From Prunella strophiata (taxonomy: Eukaryota > Chordata > Aves > Passeriformes > Prunellidae), in the NCBI GenBank assembly GCA_036583965.1, contig JAZBQD010000014.1, forward strand, positions 28,067,490 to 28,131,489: 64,000 nt of DNA, written 5' to 3'. The translations under genes and the position numbers were made by a program. Under the pieces are notes generated by a model. It was not told the origin of the DNA. It was given only the letters and a program-made list of their open reading frames with translations, and made no database searches. Numbering within the stretch: the stretch's first letter is position 1; each line of letters opens with the position of its first letter. Positions 12,373-23,924 of the stretch are shown here, one piece after another.

Positions 12373-13398
12373 TTCAGGGAAGCTGGTTTGTTTGTTTGTT
12401 TGTTTGTTTGTTTGTTTGTTTGTTTGTTTGTTTGTTTGTTTGTTTGTTTGTTTGTTTGTTTGTTTGTTTGTTTGTTTGTTTGTTTGTTTGTTTGTTTGTT
12501 TGTTTGTTTGTTTGTTTGTTTGTTTGTTTGTTTGTTTGTTTGTTTGTTTGTTTGTTTGTTTGTTTGTTTGTTTGTTTGTTTGTTTGTTTGTTTGTTTGTT
12601 TGTTTGTTTGTTTGTTTGTTTGTTTGTTTGTTTGTTTGTTTGTTTGTTTGTTTGTTTGTTTGTTTGTTTGTTTGTTTGTTTGTTTGTTTGTTTGTTTGTT
12701 TGTTTGTTTGTTTGTTTGTTTGTTTGTTTGTTTGTTTGTTTGTTTGTTTGTTTGTTTGTTTGTTTGTTTGTTTGTTTGTTTGTTTGTTTGTTTGTTTGTT
12801 TGTTTGTTTGTTTGTTTGTTTGTTTGTTTGTTTGTTTGTTTGTTTGTTTGTTTGTTTGTTTGTTTGTTTGTTTGTTTGTTTGTTTGTTTGTTTGTTTGTT
12901 TGTTTGTTTGTTTGTTTGTTTGTTTGTTTGTTTGTTTGTTTGTTTGTTTGTTTGTTTGTTTGTTTGTTTGTTTGTTTGTTTGTTTGTTTGTTTGTTTGTT
13001 TGTTTGTTTGTTTGTTTGTTTGTTTGTTTGTTTGTTTGTTTGTTTGTTTGTTTGTTTGTTTGTTTGTTTGTTTGTTTGTTTGTTTGTTTGTTTGTTTGTT
13101 TGTTTGTTTGTTTGTTTGTTTGTTTGTTTGTTTGTTTGTTTGTTTGTTTGTTTGTTTGTTTGTTTGTTTGTTTGTTTGTTTGTTTGTTTGTTTGTTTGTT
13201 TGTTTGTTTGTTTGTTTGTTTGTTTGTTTGTTTGTTTGTTTGTTTGTTTGTTTGTTTGTTTGTTTGTTTGTTTGTTTGTTTGTTTGTTTGTTTGTTTGTT
13301 TGTTTGTTTGTTTGTTTGTTTGTTTGTTTGTTTGTTTGTTTGTTTGTTTGTTTGTTTGTTTGTTTGTTTGTTTGTTTGTTTGTTTTCAGGGAAGCTGG
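12373..13398. repeat. 14-bp direct repeats flanking the GTTT array
   Basis: TTCAGGGAAGCTGG is present at 12373-12386 immediately left of the array and again at 13385-13398 immediately right of it, each copy sharing one base with the array edge. A direct repeat this long at both borders resembles the target-site duplication left by LINE-type reverse transcription. It could equally come from a duplication across the repeat during replication or from assembly of one locus twice. Confidence 0.85.
12386..13385 (+). repeat. Giant perfect (GTTT)250 tetranucleotide array, 1000 bp
   Basis: The period-4 run starts at G12386 and ends at T13385, exactly 1000 bp or 250 uninterrupted copies of GTTT (AAAC on the minus strand). 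I see no substitution or indel anywhere in it. Long open frames cross it on both strands, reading repeated Phe-Val-Cys-Leu on the plus strand and Lys-Gln-Thr-Asn on the minus strand; they are artefacts of a period-4 repeat that contains no stop in those frames. The array lies about 3 kb upstream of the USP44 CpG island. Perfect purity implies a recent expansion, a strong homogenising process, or an assembly that collapsed or filled the region. Confidence 0.97.
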
Positions 13399-16300
13399 CT
13401 GGCTCTGCAGAAGGAGAAATTTCATATAGGAGCGGCTTGACCTCAAGACAGTTCCTGGTGCAAGCAGTGCGGGTGTGAAACCAGGCAGAGTGAAACCAGA
13501 GCCGTGACCTCACATCCAAGCACGTGGCTGCCAGGACAACATCATACCCTGCAAGCACGGGGACATCCATGAGCACCACTCCTAACTGGAGAGCTGCAAA
13601 CAAATGTTCACACCAGAAGAGCAAAAGACGACTCCATGTTTGTTGAAAGCTTGCTTTCCTTTCTTTAGCTTACGTAAGGCTTTCTCTCTTTCCCTTTTCA
13701 TCAGTTTTGAGCATTCAAACCCTAAAACCAGACCCAAATCTACAAAAATTTGACATTTTATAGATTAGTAAAAGTTTAGATGCCTCACTTGGAATAATAG
13801 CTTATGATGCTTCCTTCTGTGAAATGCACTAAGTTAATATTTTTCCAGTTATATTAATGCAGTAGTTGTATATAAGTCTATCAATCACTTAAAAACACAT
13901 TAGAACTGTTTGCTATATTGGAACATTTTAACATTAAGTCAGAGGTGGTGTTTCAGTTAGAGGTGGTTTTCCCCTCCAGAGAATGTTTTCACACATCATA
14001 GGAGGTTACTTAATGCTTATAGGAATTTATTACATTTGCTTGCCTTTTGACAATATATTCTGTATCTGTCATCCATTTTTATAAATGCCCAATGAATTTT
14101 AAATTAAACTACATTTGGGAAATCAATTTCAGTCTGTCTCAATAAATCACAACATTCTAACAGTAATGTCTGGATGGTGGAAATTACTTGAGTCTAAGTA
14201 ATGTCCCTAGGGCTCAGGAATTCTCTGATCAGCCCTGAATGTTTTTAAGGTGGATGTTATGTAGAAAATAAATTCATGACTCAGAGAAAGGTTAAAGGAA
14301 GGTGAAAAATTTAAAGTGGGATGTCACTAAAGGCACACAGGAAGCAGAGTAGATATGGTAAGAGCAGCACACAGCAATTCAGTGGTTTACTTGTTGTGCC
14401 AAAGCCAAATCCCAGTTCCAAATCAATGTTTTGCTATGGATTAGCCAACGTGGCAGGAAGATTGAAGTCTGCCTTAACCCAGTAAGGATATGAAATGTGC
14501 TTAGAGAATATCAGCTGAAATGTCCATTAACACAGGGAAGCCACACACGAGCATGAGAAAAAAAAAAAAAAATAAAAAAAACCCCAACTAACTTTATTCT
14601 GTGTTAAATCAGATACTTGCAGAGACAACAGAGACATGGCAAATCTCTATTATCACTGGAACAGGCTTTGGATGTATAGGCACTATTTGATGAAGGAGAA
14701 AGGGGTGTTAGAGAGATGATAAGACTACCAAAATTTAAAATTGTCATAAATAAAAAAAATTTCTTGAGGATCCTAATCCCTTTGGGAATAGCTGCTTAAA
14801 GTGGCCATTTAGGATATAAAGGGAGTTGGTGACAAGGCCTCAGGCTGTGTCTGAGTGAGCCACCGGCTGGGAGTGGGGGTAAGTATGTGCATGGCTAAGG
14901 GCCACCATTTCTCATTTGCATTGCTGGCATAAGCCTTCCTGTGAGCAGTGCAGACCAAAGTCTCCTCAGGATGCTTAAGAAAAAGGATTTTTTTAGGATT
15001 TAGGATTTGGGATTCTTTCTCAGTGCCCTGGATGGTAATACCCTGAGCCTCACCTATATCCATTCACTCGCAAGAGCTCCAAGGTGTGCAGAGGCATCAG
15101 GAACTTGGACTCCCCCTCTGGGGCTCCCGGAGCTGAGGAGCCCTGGTGAGGGCAGCCTGCAAAGGCAGCTGAAGAGGTCGCAGTAGGGATGGACAGTCTG
15201 GTCTGGACAGCAGATCCAACATCCTCTTAACCAGCCCACAGGCGTGCAGACAGAACTGGATTGAGATCCTGACAGTGAGAACAGTGTAATAGGATTTCAG
15301 CAAGAAAAAGCATGGAAGAGATAGTTTGCCAACCACGACTCAAGAAGAAACTGCTGGTGTTAAAGATGAAGATAGGAACTTGGCAAAATAGTTATTTGAA
15401 AATTGTTAAAGTTATCTTAAAACACCTAATAGGGATATGCAAATGCGTGGAATTACTAAGCATGAACAATTCCCATAAATATTTTGATTAGGCTACAGTA
15501 TTTCTTACTTTAAAGTTGAAAGTTTGGAACAGATTTGAAGCCTGGTGGCTTTATCTGTATACATTTTTTTATGAGCTTCTGAAAGCACCATGATAAAGTG
15601 ACCCTGCAGACAAATGGAATTGTGCCTCTTGGCTACATCCTGCTAATACCATCTCAGCAGTCTCATCAGAAACAGAAAGAATGGGAATGCACTACTGGAG
15701 CAGAATTGAGGCAACCAGGGCCTACAGATTTAAAAGTTTAAACTGAAACACATTTTCTCTGATCACACAACTAGAGACACAGAAACAGATGTGTGAGATT
15801 TTGATGCTGTCATGAAAACATCCTAATGCATAACGGATCCAAAACAAGAAGGGGGAGTGGGTCTGAAATGCTCACACTGCATCAAACCACTGCTTGTTTA
15901 TTGTGACTAAGCAGCAACTCACACATCACAACTACTTTTTACAATGGCCCGCACAGCGCACTGGCTTTCTGAGCAGGTTCACATAAACCACAAGCCAGCC
16001 TGCTTCAGCATGGATGCAGACAGTGATGCTGCCCAGTCGGGAGGGGTTTTCACCAGATTCCTCTTGTCCCAAATACAGCCTGCCTGTACACAGTGCAGAG
16101 CAGAAGGCATGCACAAGTGTAAATTAATTCAGCCCTGGCAGAACTGGAAAGCAGCTGAAAACAGTTGGCTACACTTCAGAAATTTTAGTTCTAAAAGTAT
16201 CATTGTAAAGAGGCATCAAATTTAAAAACCAGGACATCTGGAGAACGTGAATTTACAAGTCTTTGCCTATTTAAGTTCCTGTAATGAAACCTGAGACTGA

Positions 16301-16429
16301 AAAAGTACTCAATACATGGGTAACAAGGACCTGATAAGAGACTGGGGCTTTTCTATCACGTGAGCTGCCTTGTGCAGAAGTTTCCACAAACATGCACAGA
16401 GATATGATATGAAGGAGTTTCATGGGCTG
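13399..16429. other. Intergenic stretch, no recognised feature
   Basis: Unique AT-rich DNA with short chance open frames only. A short A-rich run lies near 14559-14580, and a mildly GC-rich part lies near 15060-15240. I recognise no exon, RNA gene or transposon. Confidence 0.55.
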
Positions 16430-17103
16430 AGATCCCCGGTACGGTGTGTGACTGTCGCGTCCAGGCAGCGCCCAGGCCAGAGATGGCTCCTGGTGGCACC
16501 TGCGAGCGGGGGAGCCACCGGGCGAGGCCTGGGGCGCAGGGCAGCGCTCAGCCCACGGAGCTCCGCTGTGCTCGGACAAGGACGACGCCACCGATGACAA
16601 ACCACGAGTGAAAATGCAGGAAGTAAATCTGGACACCCACTCGTGGGGGGCCTAAGACCGCGCTTCTCCACGGCTGGGTACAGACCCACCTCAGGGCAAA
16701 CAGGTGCCCCGCGGGCACGGCCCGGGGCAGCGGCAGCTCCTCGGTGCCCCGGGAACCGGCCCTTCCCACCGGGCTTCCCGCGTCCGGCCCCGCGGGACCG
16801 GCCCGCTCGGCCCGGCGGGCGGGGGAGGCCGGGGGAGGTGGGAGGAGACGTGGGAAGGACTTCAGTTGCCACTACAAATCTGGTGACAGACGCGCCGCCG
16901 GCACATGGCGATGGGCAGGTGGGTGCGGGGCGGCGGCAGGGGCCGGAGCGGCCGCGGGGGTGCGGGTGGTGGGCGAGTGCGGGGATATTCAGCGGCGCTG
17001 CCCCGCCACCGCCGCTCGTTCCCCGCGGGCCCCCGCCGCCCGCTGCCTGCGCTCGCCGCCCGGGCGGGGGCGTGGGGCGGGCGGGGGCGGCCCCGCGCGG
17101 CGC

Positions 17104-17110
17104 TGACGTC
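17104..17110 (+). promoter_or_regulatory. CRE-like TGACGTC motif
   Basis: TGACGTC, matching the core of CREB/ATF binding sites, lies about 45 bp upstream of the YY1-type element. The spacing suits a core promoter, but function is inferred from the motif alone. Confidence 0.45.
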
Positions 17111-17139
17111 GCGGAGGGGCCGCTCCGAGGCGGCGGCGG

Positions 17140-17549
17140 CGGCTCGGGGCGCCCAAGATGGCGGCGGGTGAAGGGTGCGTGCGGGACCGGCGGGCGGGAG
17201 CGGCAGCGGCGCGGCGGCGCTGCCAGCCCGCCCGGGGCCGGCCTGCGGGGAGCAGGTGCCCGGTGGAGGGGAGCGCGGGGCGGGAGACACCGGCGCCCTT
17301 TCCCCGGGGAGGGACGGTAGTGGCGGCGCGGTGTTTGCGGAGGGACACCTGAGGAGGAGGTGCTCGTTGTCGCGGGGGCGAGCCGGGCACGGCGCGGCGT
17401 GGGGTCGGGGGAGCGGGACCCTGGGACCGGCCACCCCCGCCGCGCAGCAGAGCTTCTGCCGCCTTCCCGCCGCGCTCGGTGCGTGGCGGGGAACCCCTGC
17501 ATGGGGCCCGCTGCCTTACGCGTCCCTGAGGGGCCGGGAGGACGTCGAG
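17140..17549 (+). other. USP44: Candidate non-coding first exon of USP44
   Basis: The coding sequence begins in an exon with an acceptor at 22421, so at least one upstream non-coding exon is needed. Two donors in the CpG island look usable: GAG followed by GTGAGG at 17550, the stronger match, and CGG followed by GTGAAG at 17168. The start is placed only from the YY1-type element. Neither end is proven. Confidence 0.35.
17155..17165 (+). promoter_or_regulatory. YY1-type element AAGATGGCGGC
   Basis: This 11-mer is the extended YY1 consensus. In vertebrate CpG-island promoters it is usually found shortly downstream of the transcription start in the sense direction, so it suggests a start site around 17130-17150 and plus-strand transcription. 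Its ATG is followed by a possible splice donor (GCGG then GTGAAG at 17168). Confidence 0.5.
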
Positions 17550-20500
17550 GTGAGGCAGAGCGCGGGGAGGAGCGGAGGGCGGCGGTGAGCGGGGCCCGCT
17601 GCTCTCGGCCCCTGCCCGTTGTGGCCGGGGGCGAGGTCGCGCCATGTCGCGGTGCGCCGGGGAGCGCCGGACCCTCCGCGGGAGCGGCCCCGCGGCACCG
17701 AGCCCTGGGCCAGCCCGGCCGGGCTGTCGGTACTTGCACGGGCTGTCAGAGCTGGAGCTGTCAGAGCGGTCAGAGATGCTCGTTTTTCTAAACGAGATGA
17801 ACTGTCAAGTGTAACGTCAGATCAGTAGGAAGTGCCGTGTTTTTCGTGCCTGTGTGAAGGTGCTTCAATCTGTGGTGTTTGTTTATCGTCAAGTCTCCAC
17901 TGCAGGAAACGCGCGGTTATTTGCAGTAGTAGACATCGAATGTAAAGCTGTACCGCTGTCTGTAGTGTCCTGGGGTAAATGGCCACTTCTAGGCAGCACA
18001 CTAGATGTACATTCTTTAGCTGTTTAAAAAAAAAAAAAAAAGTAGAGCAGAAAAAGTTAAACGGCACGGCTCCAAGGAAGGGAGACTGGGGGGGTTTCTT
18101 GTCAAAGGCTGCTCTGTTAGAAATCGGAAATAATTCACAAAATTTCTTTTTGAAGTGCTGCTTTGATTTCAAGTCTAAATTGTTACGCCTGAAGGACTGT
18201 ACTGCAGCTGGAAGTTAAGCACATAAGTGTTTTGTTGAGATGTTTTCTTAAAGAAAACTCGTTTAAAAAAAGCAGTAAAGCAGTACATCTGCTTTCTAGT
18301 TACTGTATTTGTTGTCTAAAACTTTGAGTTGTTTAAGTACCCATGACTCCTGTTTTCAGATATTCAGCAGGTAATCTGAACCTGATGAGAATCAGTTGGT
18401 AAACCGTGATCTGATTTGAAAGCCAGACTATAAATGGGGAACAAGAGCACATACACACTCGTGTATATATAATTGTAAAATTCTGTACTGCATTTCTAGT
18501 CTAATGTTGGAGACTTCTCATGTATGTGTCAGGCAATTAATTATACAAGTAGTGACTATGGGTAAAATACAACTTTTCGTTTATAGTTATAATTATATTT
18601 ATAAATGTAGGTGTGAAAATCACCCTTAAATTGTTAAAATCTTGATTTTTTTTTTGTTTTTTTGTTTGTTTTTGTATGGAACAGAAATGGAAGAAAACCA
18701 TCAATTTTCATGACTTCTAAGTTGGTTTTGGCATCAAGTGCTTTTTCAGCTCATTAATTATCCCAAAAATGTACATTTTGCCAGCCTTTCTTGAGTGGAA
18801 CAAAAGGAATGAACGTGTCAGTAAGGTTGAAATATGGTACAATAAAAAAAATCATTTTCTATATATCTTTGTTTTTAGCCTGTGAAACTTTGGTGCAAGA
18901 AGAAACTTCTGTGTATCTCTCTGTTTCCAGACAACTTAAAACTTTCAATAGTCCTATTCTATATGCTAGCAGTTGTTATTTTGCTTACTGCTTCAGCTCA
19001 GGTCTGTGGTAAGAACACAGAGGGGGGCTTGATCTCTGAAGTGCTGGTCAACTAATTCAAAGTTTCTTTGTGTGTGTGCACAGAACTGAACCTCAGGAGA
19101 GAAGAATGCAGAAACTAGGGCTGAATAACTTCCTTTAGGGAATTTTAACATTGGAGCATTAGATTTTACTGTTTCATTCCAGCTGCAGTTTTCAGGTGTG
19201 GGAATGAGTATACAGTATTTTTCCTTTTTCCTCCATCATTGTCACTTCACTCTGGTTTTCACCCTGAGATTTTTGCCAAGGTTTGGTTCTAAGGTACAGT
19301 TTTTAAATGTTGTGGGTTGATGCAGGCTCAGTACTTCAAACATTCATTATGTCAGTGTGCTGCTTGACATTCATCTGAAGTTTTCTTGGTCTCACTTTTG
19401 TACTCTAAGCTTTTTTGCTGTGTTTTCAGATAGTGCTTTTTGTCTTTTTGGCCAAACTGCATTTTGATTTCTTCACTTTTTTTCAAAGAAAGATCTCTCC
19501 CATGCTAAGATGCTTCCTCCCCCCTCCCCCTTCCACCCTCTTTTCTCCACACATCGACGTAGGTGGGAAAATGTCATGCTGGCTTGGTTGCTGGTGGGGG
19601 AGCTGGGGCTTTAGGTTTTTCCCTTCGAGGTGCTGATCTTGCGCTTTCGTAGAATTGTGCTGCTTTTGCATGAAGAGCTTGAATATGCAGTCCTGATTTA
19701 CACAGTGGCTGTCCAGAAATCAGTGGACTGTTTTTGTCCTCGGTCCAATATCTGCTTACACTGAAGCATGTAAGCAGATTTAGTCTTGAGAATGTTTTTA
19801 AAAGTGTGAAAAAAAAAAATCTGATCATATAGTATTAAAAGGAAGGAAAAATAAGGCACAGGGTTTGCACAGTGACTTTAACAAATCCAGGAAGAGTTGA
19901 CCCATCAGATTGCTCTGACTGACAGCATTGCTGTGTGTGACAGCCCTGTGGGAAGGCAGGGTTTAGTGTTCTTTTCTGGTCTGCTGGAAAGGACTGCTAC
20001 TAATATGTTACGCAGTAGAATCTATAGGTGTTAGCCCAAAATCACAAAGATAAGTCTTGTGTCTTAAAATTCTCTATACCACATTTAATTATTGCAGCAC
20101 ACTTTGCATACATATTACTATGCTGAATTTTATCAGTGTTACAAAAGTTCCACTTTGCTGTGGAAAAGAGGTTGTCAGACTAGAAGACATGAGATAATGC
20201 TGATGATCTTATTTATAAAGACAATATAAAAAGCGAACTTACTGTGCACAATTATTTGTAAAAGAATCTAATTAGCAGCCTGCAGATAAGATTGCCTTTT
20301 AGAAGGAATGAATGTTATGGGTGCAAGCAAGATGGAAGAGTTAAGCAAGCCATTACTTTTGTGATCTGTTGACCATAGCACATGAGAGATCTCGACCTCC
20401 CCTAATACACTGTGGCTGGTACTTGATCTGGGAGCTGCTGGATGGCTCCCCAGAGGTCGTGGTGCCTGAAATTCTTTGGTGCAGTCAGTATGGACTGGAA

Positions 20501-21094
20501 ACAACTCTTAGCCAGAATGAATGAGAGATTAATAGGGGCATGTAAAACTGTGTACAGGTTTTTAGTTTCTCTACAGCTGGTTCAAGCTTTTCTTCATTAC
20601 AGAATGAATTCTATACAACACATGCCATCCTGGGTGCTGATTATGTGCTCAGAGACTTATTACAGCTCTTATGTTGGTATCTGTATTGTAACATTTTAAA
20701 AGGCACTAGCCATGGGCCAATTAACAAACAAAGCCATTTTTGGTTGAATCTTTTAACGACAGTTTTTTTCTAAGTACCAGATGAAAATTAGAGCTTCTTT
20801 TCTAGCCATCTGCAACGTTTTACTTGTTTCCCTTCCTTAGTGGTGTCATGTCATTGTACATTAGGATTCCCTCTAGCTAATGCTTATTTTACACTAAACA
20901 TCTGTTCTATATTGAGTAATCTGTTCAGTTTTTCAGAACTGTAGAAATTGATAAATGTTAGCATATTTAAGGCTGATAGCTGGAATACAGTCTTTTTGGT
21001 TCTATCCAGAGTTGTGTAAATCACTCAGTATTTTTGTAGTATGGTTTATTTACCTGTAAAGCATAGAATTTAGGACCTTTATACTGTACAGTCT

Positions 21095-21126
21095 ATGTAC
21101 TTGTAATGGCATGTACTTGTAATGGC
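21095..21126 (+). repeat. 16-bp tandem duplication
   Basis: ATGTACTTGTAATGGC is present twice head to tail with no spacer and no mismatch. This is a simple recent tandem duplication in an intron. Confidence 0.9.
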
Positions 21127-21897
21127 AGACTGATGTCACTTGGCATAGACTGAATATTTAACAAAGCCTTGAACTCCTCAGGTGAATTAATTGTTTCATC
21201 TGGCAAGCAGTGTGCATAGTGGTACTGGTGCCGTGTGCTCTTTGGCCCTTCTGGTCAGTGGTGTGGTGGGCACAAATGCCCCAGATCAAATGTAATCATT
21301 TCCTGATGATGCACCATAGCACTGTTATCATTTATCTCTAGATGTTATATCTTAACGAGATAGTAAAAGAAAATGGTAAAAACAAGAATGAATCACTGGC
21401 TCTTTAATTTTTTGCTCATCAGATACTGTCTGTTTTGGGTAAATGCATCTTATAGGAGGAAGCAAAACCAGCACCTTTGAACAAATAAATGCAACCATAC
21501 AAACTTAATAAAGGATGTAAGCCAGTGCTAGCCACATTTTTAAATGAACTTTTGAAGACCTGGATTAGAAAGTTTTTTTATAAAGTTTGTGGTACCAGAT
21601 ACCTCCTGGTATTTCTGTGTAAGAAATCAAGTTCTACTTTGCTAAATTACTCTTTCAGAGGTGTTAGGATGACGTGTTAAAATGTAGATATTTAAGATAC
21701 TTCATTATAGAAATAGTATGATGGTGTTGACTGAGCACAGAAGCGCAATGAGTTAATTAAAGGTATGGATTAATTAAGGGTTTGAGTTGTATAAAGCCTC
21801 ATTTATCTGAACTGTTGGCACTGTGTAAACATAATAAATTTAAGTGAACTTTACACTTCTGCACCTGTATGCTTAGGGGTAGAATTAATAGGAGAAT

Positions 21898-22108
21898 TTT
21901 GGAATCTCAGAATGGTTTGAGTTGCAAGGGACCTTAAAGATCCTGTAGTCCAATCCCCTGCTGTGAAGAGGGATACCTCCAATTAGATCCAGTTGTTTAA
22001 AGTCCAATTCCACCTGCCTCTGAACAGTTCTAGGGATGGGGGCATCCACAGCTTCTCTGAACAGCCTTTCCCACTCCAAGTGGGAACTCTGTAACAGCAT
22101 CCTTTAAC
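21898..22108 (-). mobile_element. CR1 LINE 3'-end fragment
   Basis: The sequence follows the antisense of the CR1 3' end: an AATGGTTTGAGTTGCAAGGG-like start, then phrases equivalent to 'ACCTTAAAGATC' and 'TCCAATCCCCTGC', and later 'GGGATGGGGGCATCCACAGC' and 'TTCTCTGAACAGCC'. It is a short, diverged, 5'-truncated copy without coding capacity, lying antisense to USP44 in intron 1. Confidence 0.85.
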
Positions 22109-22421
22109 AAAATCAGTGCCCCTTAATAAACAAAACCAAACCAGGCCTAAAGTATAGCTAGTGTGCTTCAGTCCTGAGCCACAAAGCACTGGGAATATAA
22201 ACAGTGGTATGCAGGCAATTTAGTGTGAATGTGGAACTGCTGTTGAAGGTGTCGAGTACGTGTGTGGCTCCATGTGACTGATTGCTTTCACGTGTTTGGT
22301 GGGGCTCAGCTGGATGATGATAGTGATCTTCATCTTAACATGAATTTGGTACACTGACTCCTGTGAAAGGGATGCAGTTGGGTATTTATGAGCTATAACT
22401 TTCTTCTTTTTTTAATTGCAG

Positions 22422-23924
22422 ATTGAAATATCATGGGCAGAAAACAGTTTGGATGATGTGTTTTGCCAGCATGTCTCTGCAATTTCAGTTTTAACAATGG
22501 ATAAGTGTAAGCACGTAGGACGTCTGCGACTGGCCCAAGATCACTCCATTCTCAATCCTCAGAAATGGCATTGCATGGACTGCAATACCACGGAGTCTGT
22601 GTGGGCGTGCCTCAGCTGTTCGCACGTGGCGTGTGGAAGATACATCGAAGAACATGCACTAAAGCACTTTCAGGAGAGCAGCCACCCAGTGGCATTGGAA
22701 GTTAACGAGCTGTATGTTTTCTGCTATCTCTGCGACGATTATGTTCTCAATGACAACGCAACCGGTGACTTAAAACTCTTGCGGAGTACGTTAAGTGCAA
22801 TCAAGAGTCAAAACTATGAGTGCACTACTCGAAGTGGGAGGACTTTGCGTTCTATGGGTACCAGTGATGATTCCTACCTTGCACACGGTGGTGCCCAAGC
22901 CATGCTTCGGAATGAAGACAGGATGTTCACGGCTCTCTGGCACCGACGGCGTGCGGTCCTTGGCAAAGTATTCAGATCGTGGCTTGAGTTGACACCTGCT
23001 GGAAAAAGGATTTTGGAAGAAGAAAGACGTCAAGAAGAAGCAGAGCTAAAAAAGGACAAAGCTAGGAAGAGAAGACAAGAACGAAAGCGTGAGTTGAAAG
23101 CAGAGATGGAAAAGATGCCTCCAAGAAAGAGCAGTCGTTTACAAAATCAGATTAGAATGTCCTCAAAACCAGAACCCTGCCCTCAAAAAACATCACAGAA
23201 CATGGAATTTTTGGCAGAGTTGAAAGAAACATATACCTCAGAAGAACTGAGATTGAAAAAAATAAGTGACTCTCCAATTAAACGAAGGCCTACAGTGACT
23301 CCTGGAGTAACAGGACTGAGAAACCTGGGAAACACATGCTATATGAATTCTGTCCTGCAGGTATTAAGTCACTTACTTATTTTTCGAGAATGCTTTTTAA
23401 AGCTTGATCTCAACCAAACTCAGGAACTGCTGGCAACAGCAACCAATGGTAAAACAAGATCTTCATCTAAACACCTGTCAGTAGCTGCCTCAACATTACA
23501 TGTGAATGAGAACCAAGAGAAAGTAAAGGGATCATATTCTGTGAGACGGCCTAGTTTATCCTCTGGATTAAGTGGAGGAGCATCAAAAAGTATGGAACTT
23601 ATTCAGCCCAGGGAGCCCAGTTCAAAGCATATTTCTCTCTGTCATGAGTTGCATACTCTATTCCAGGTTATGTGGTCTGGCAAATGGGCACTGGTGTCTC
23701 CTTTTGCCATGCTTCATTCTGTGTGGAGACTAATTCCAGCCTTCAGAGGGTATGCCCAACAAGATGCTCAGGAATTTCTCTGTGAACTTTTGGATAAAGT
23801 ACAGCAGGAACTGGAGACTACAGGGACCAGATACCCAGCTCTCATCCCTGCTTCTCAAAGAAAACTTATAAAGCAGGTTTTGAATGTGGTTAACAACATT
23901 TTTCATGGACAGTTATTAAGTCAG
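22422..23924 (+). CDS. USP44: USP44 exon 2: 5' UTR tail, start codon, ZnF-UBP and Cys box
   Basis: The exon runs from the acceptor at 22421 to the donor GTATGT at 23925 and carries two thirds of the protein (residues 1-476). The ATG is at 22497. The 75 nt before it are also open in the same frame, so an upstream in-frame start in another transcript cannot be excluded. It encodes the ubiquitin-binding zinc finger, the basic linker with a PPRKSSRLQ motif, and the N-terminal half of the USP fold including catalytic C281 and the QQDAQEFL motif. Confidence 0.95.

Larger units (their letters stand above)
16430..17770 (+). promoter_or_regulatory. USP44: CpG island, likely USP44 promoter and first exon region
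   Basis: About 1.3 kb of very G+C-rich DNA, dense in CpG, stands out sharply from AT-rich flanks. It contains a cAMP-response-element core (TGACGTC), a YY1-type AAGATGGCGGC element typical of positions just downstream of a start site, and many GC boxes. It lies about 5 kb upstream of the first coding exon of USP44 in the same orientation, which fits a housekeeping-style promoter followed by a non-coding first exon. The long open frames across it on both strands reflect high GC content. A divergent antisense transcript is possible but not shown. Confidence 0.8.
17771..22421 (+). other. USP44: USP44 first intron
   Basis: AT-rich sequence between the CpG island and the acceptor CTTCTTTTTTTAATTGCAG ending at 22421. 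It holds a 16-bp tandem duplication at 21095-21126, a pyrimidine-rich tract near 19509-19547, two TTAATTAA motifs near 21753 and 21771, and a minus-strand CR1 tail near 21.9-22.1 kb. I see no coding exon in it. Confidence 0.65.

Noticed and set aside
12386..13385. CRISPR-like or telomere-like array
   Set aside because: There are no spacers, the unit is four bases, and it is not TTAGGG. It is a microsatellite.
12301..13624. Long open reading frames of 345-416 codons on both strands with Phe-Val-Cys-Leu or Lys-Gln-Thr-Asn repeats
   Set aside because: They are the translation of a period-4 DNA repeat that happens to contain no stop in those frames. Similar frames on both strands and no unique coding part show that they are not genes.
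16420..17791. Large overlapping open frames (up to 439 codons) in the CpG island
   Set aside because: Stop codons are rare in very GC-rich DNA. The frames overlap on both strands, are rich in Pro, Arg, Ala and Gly and have no recognisable domain.
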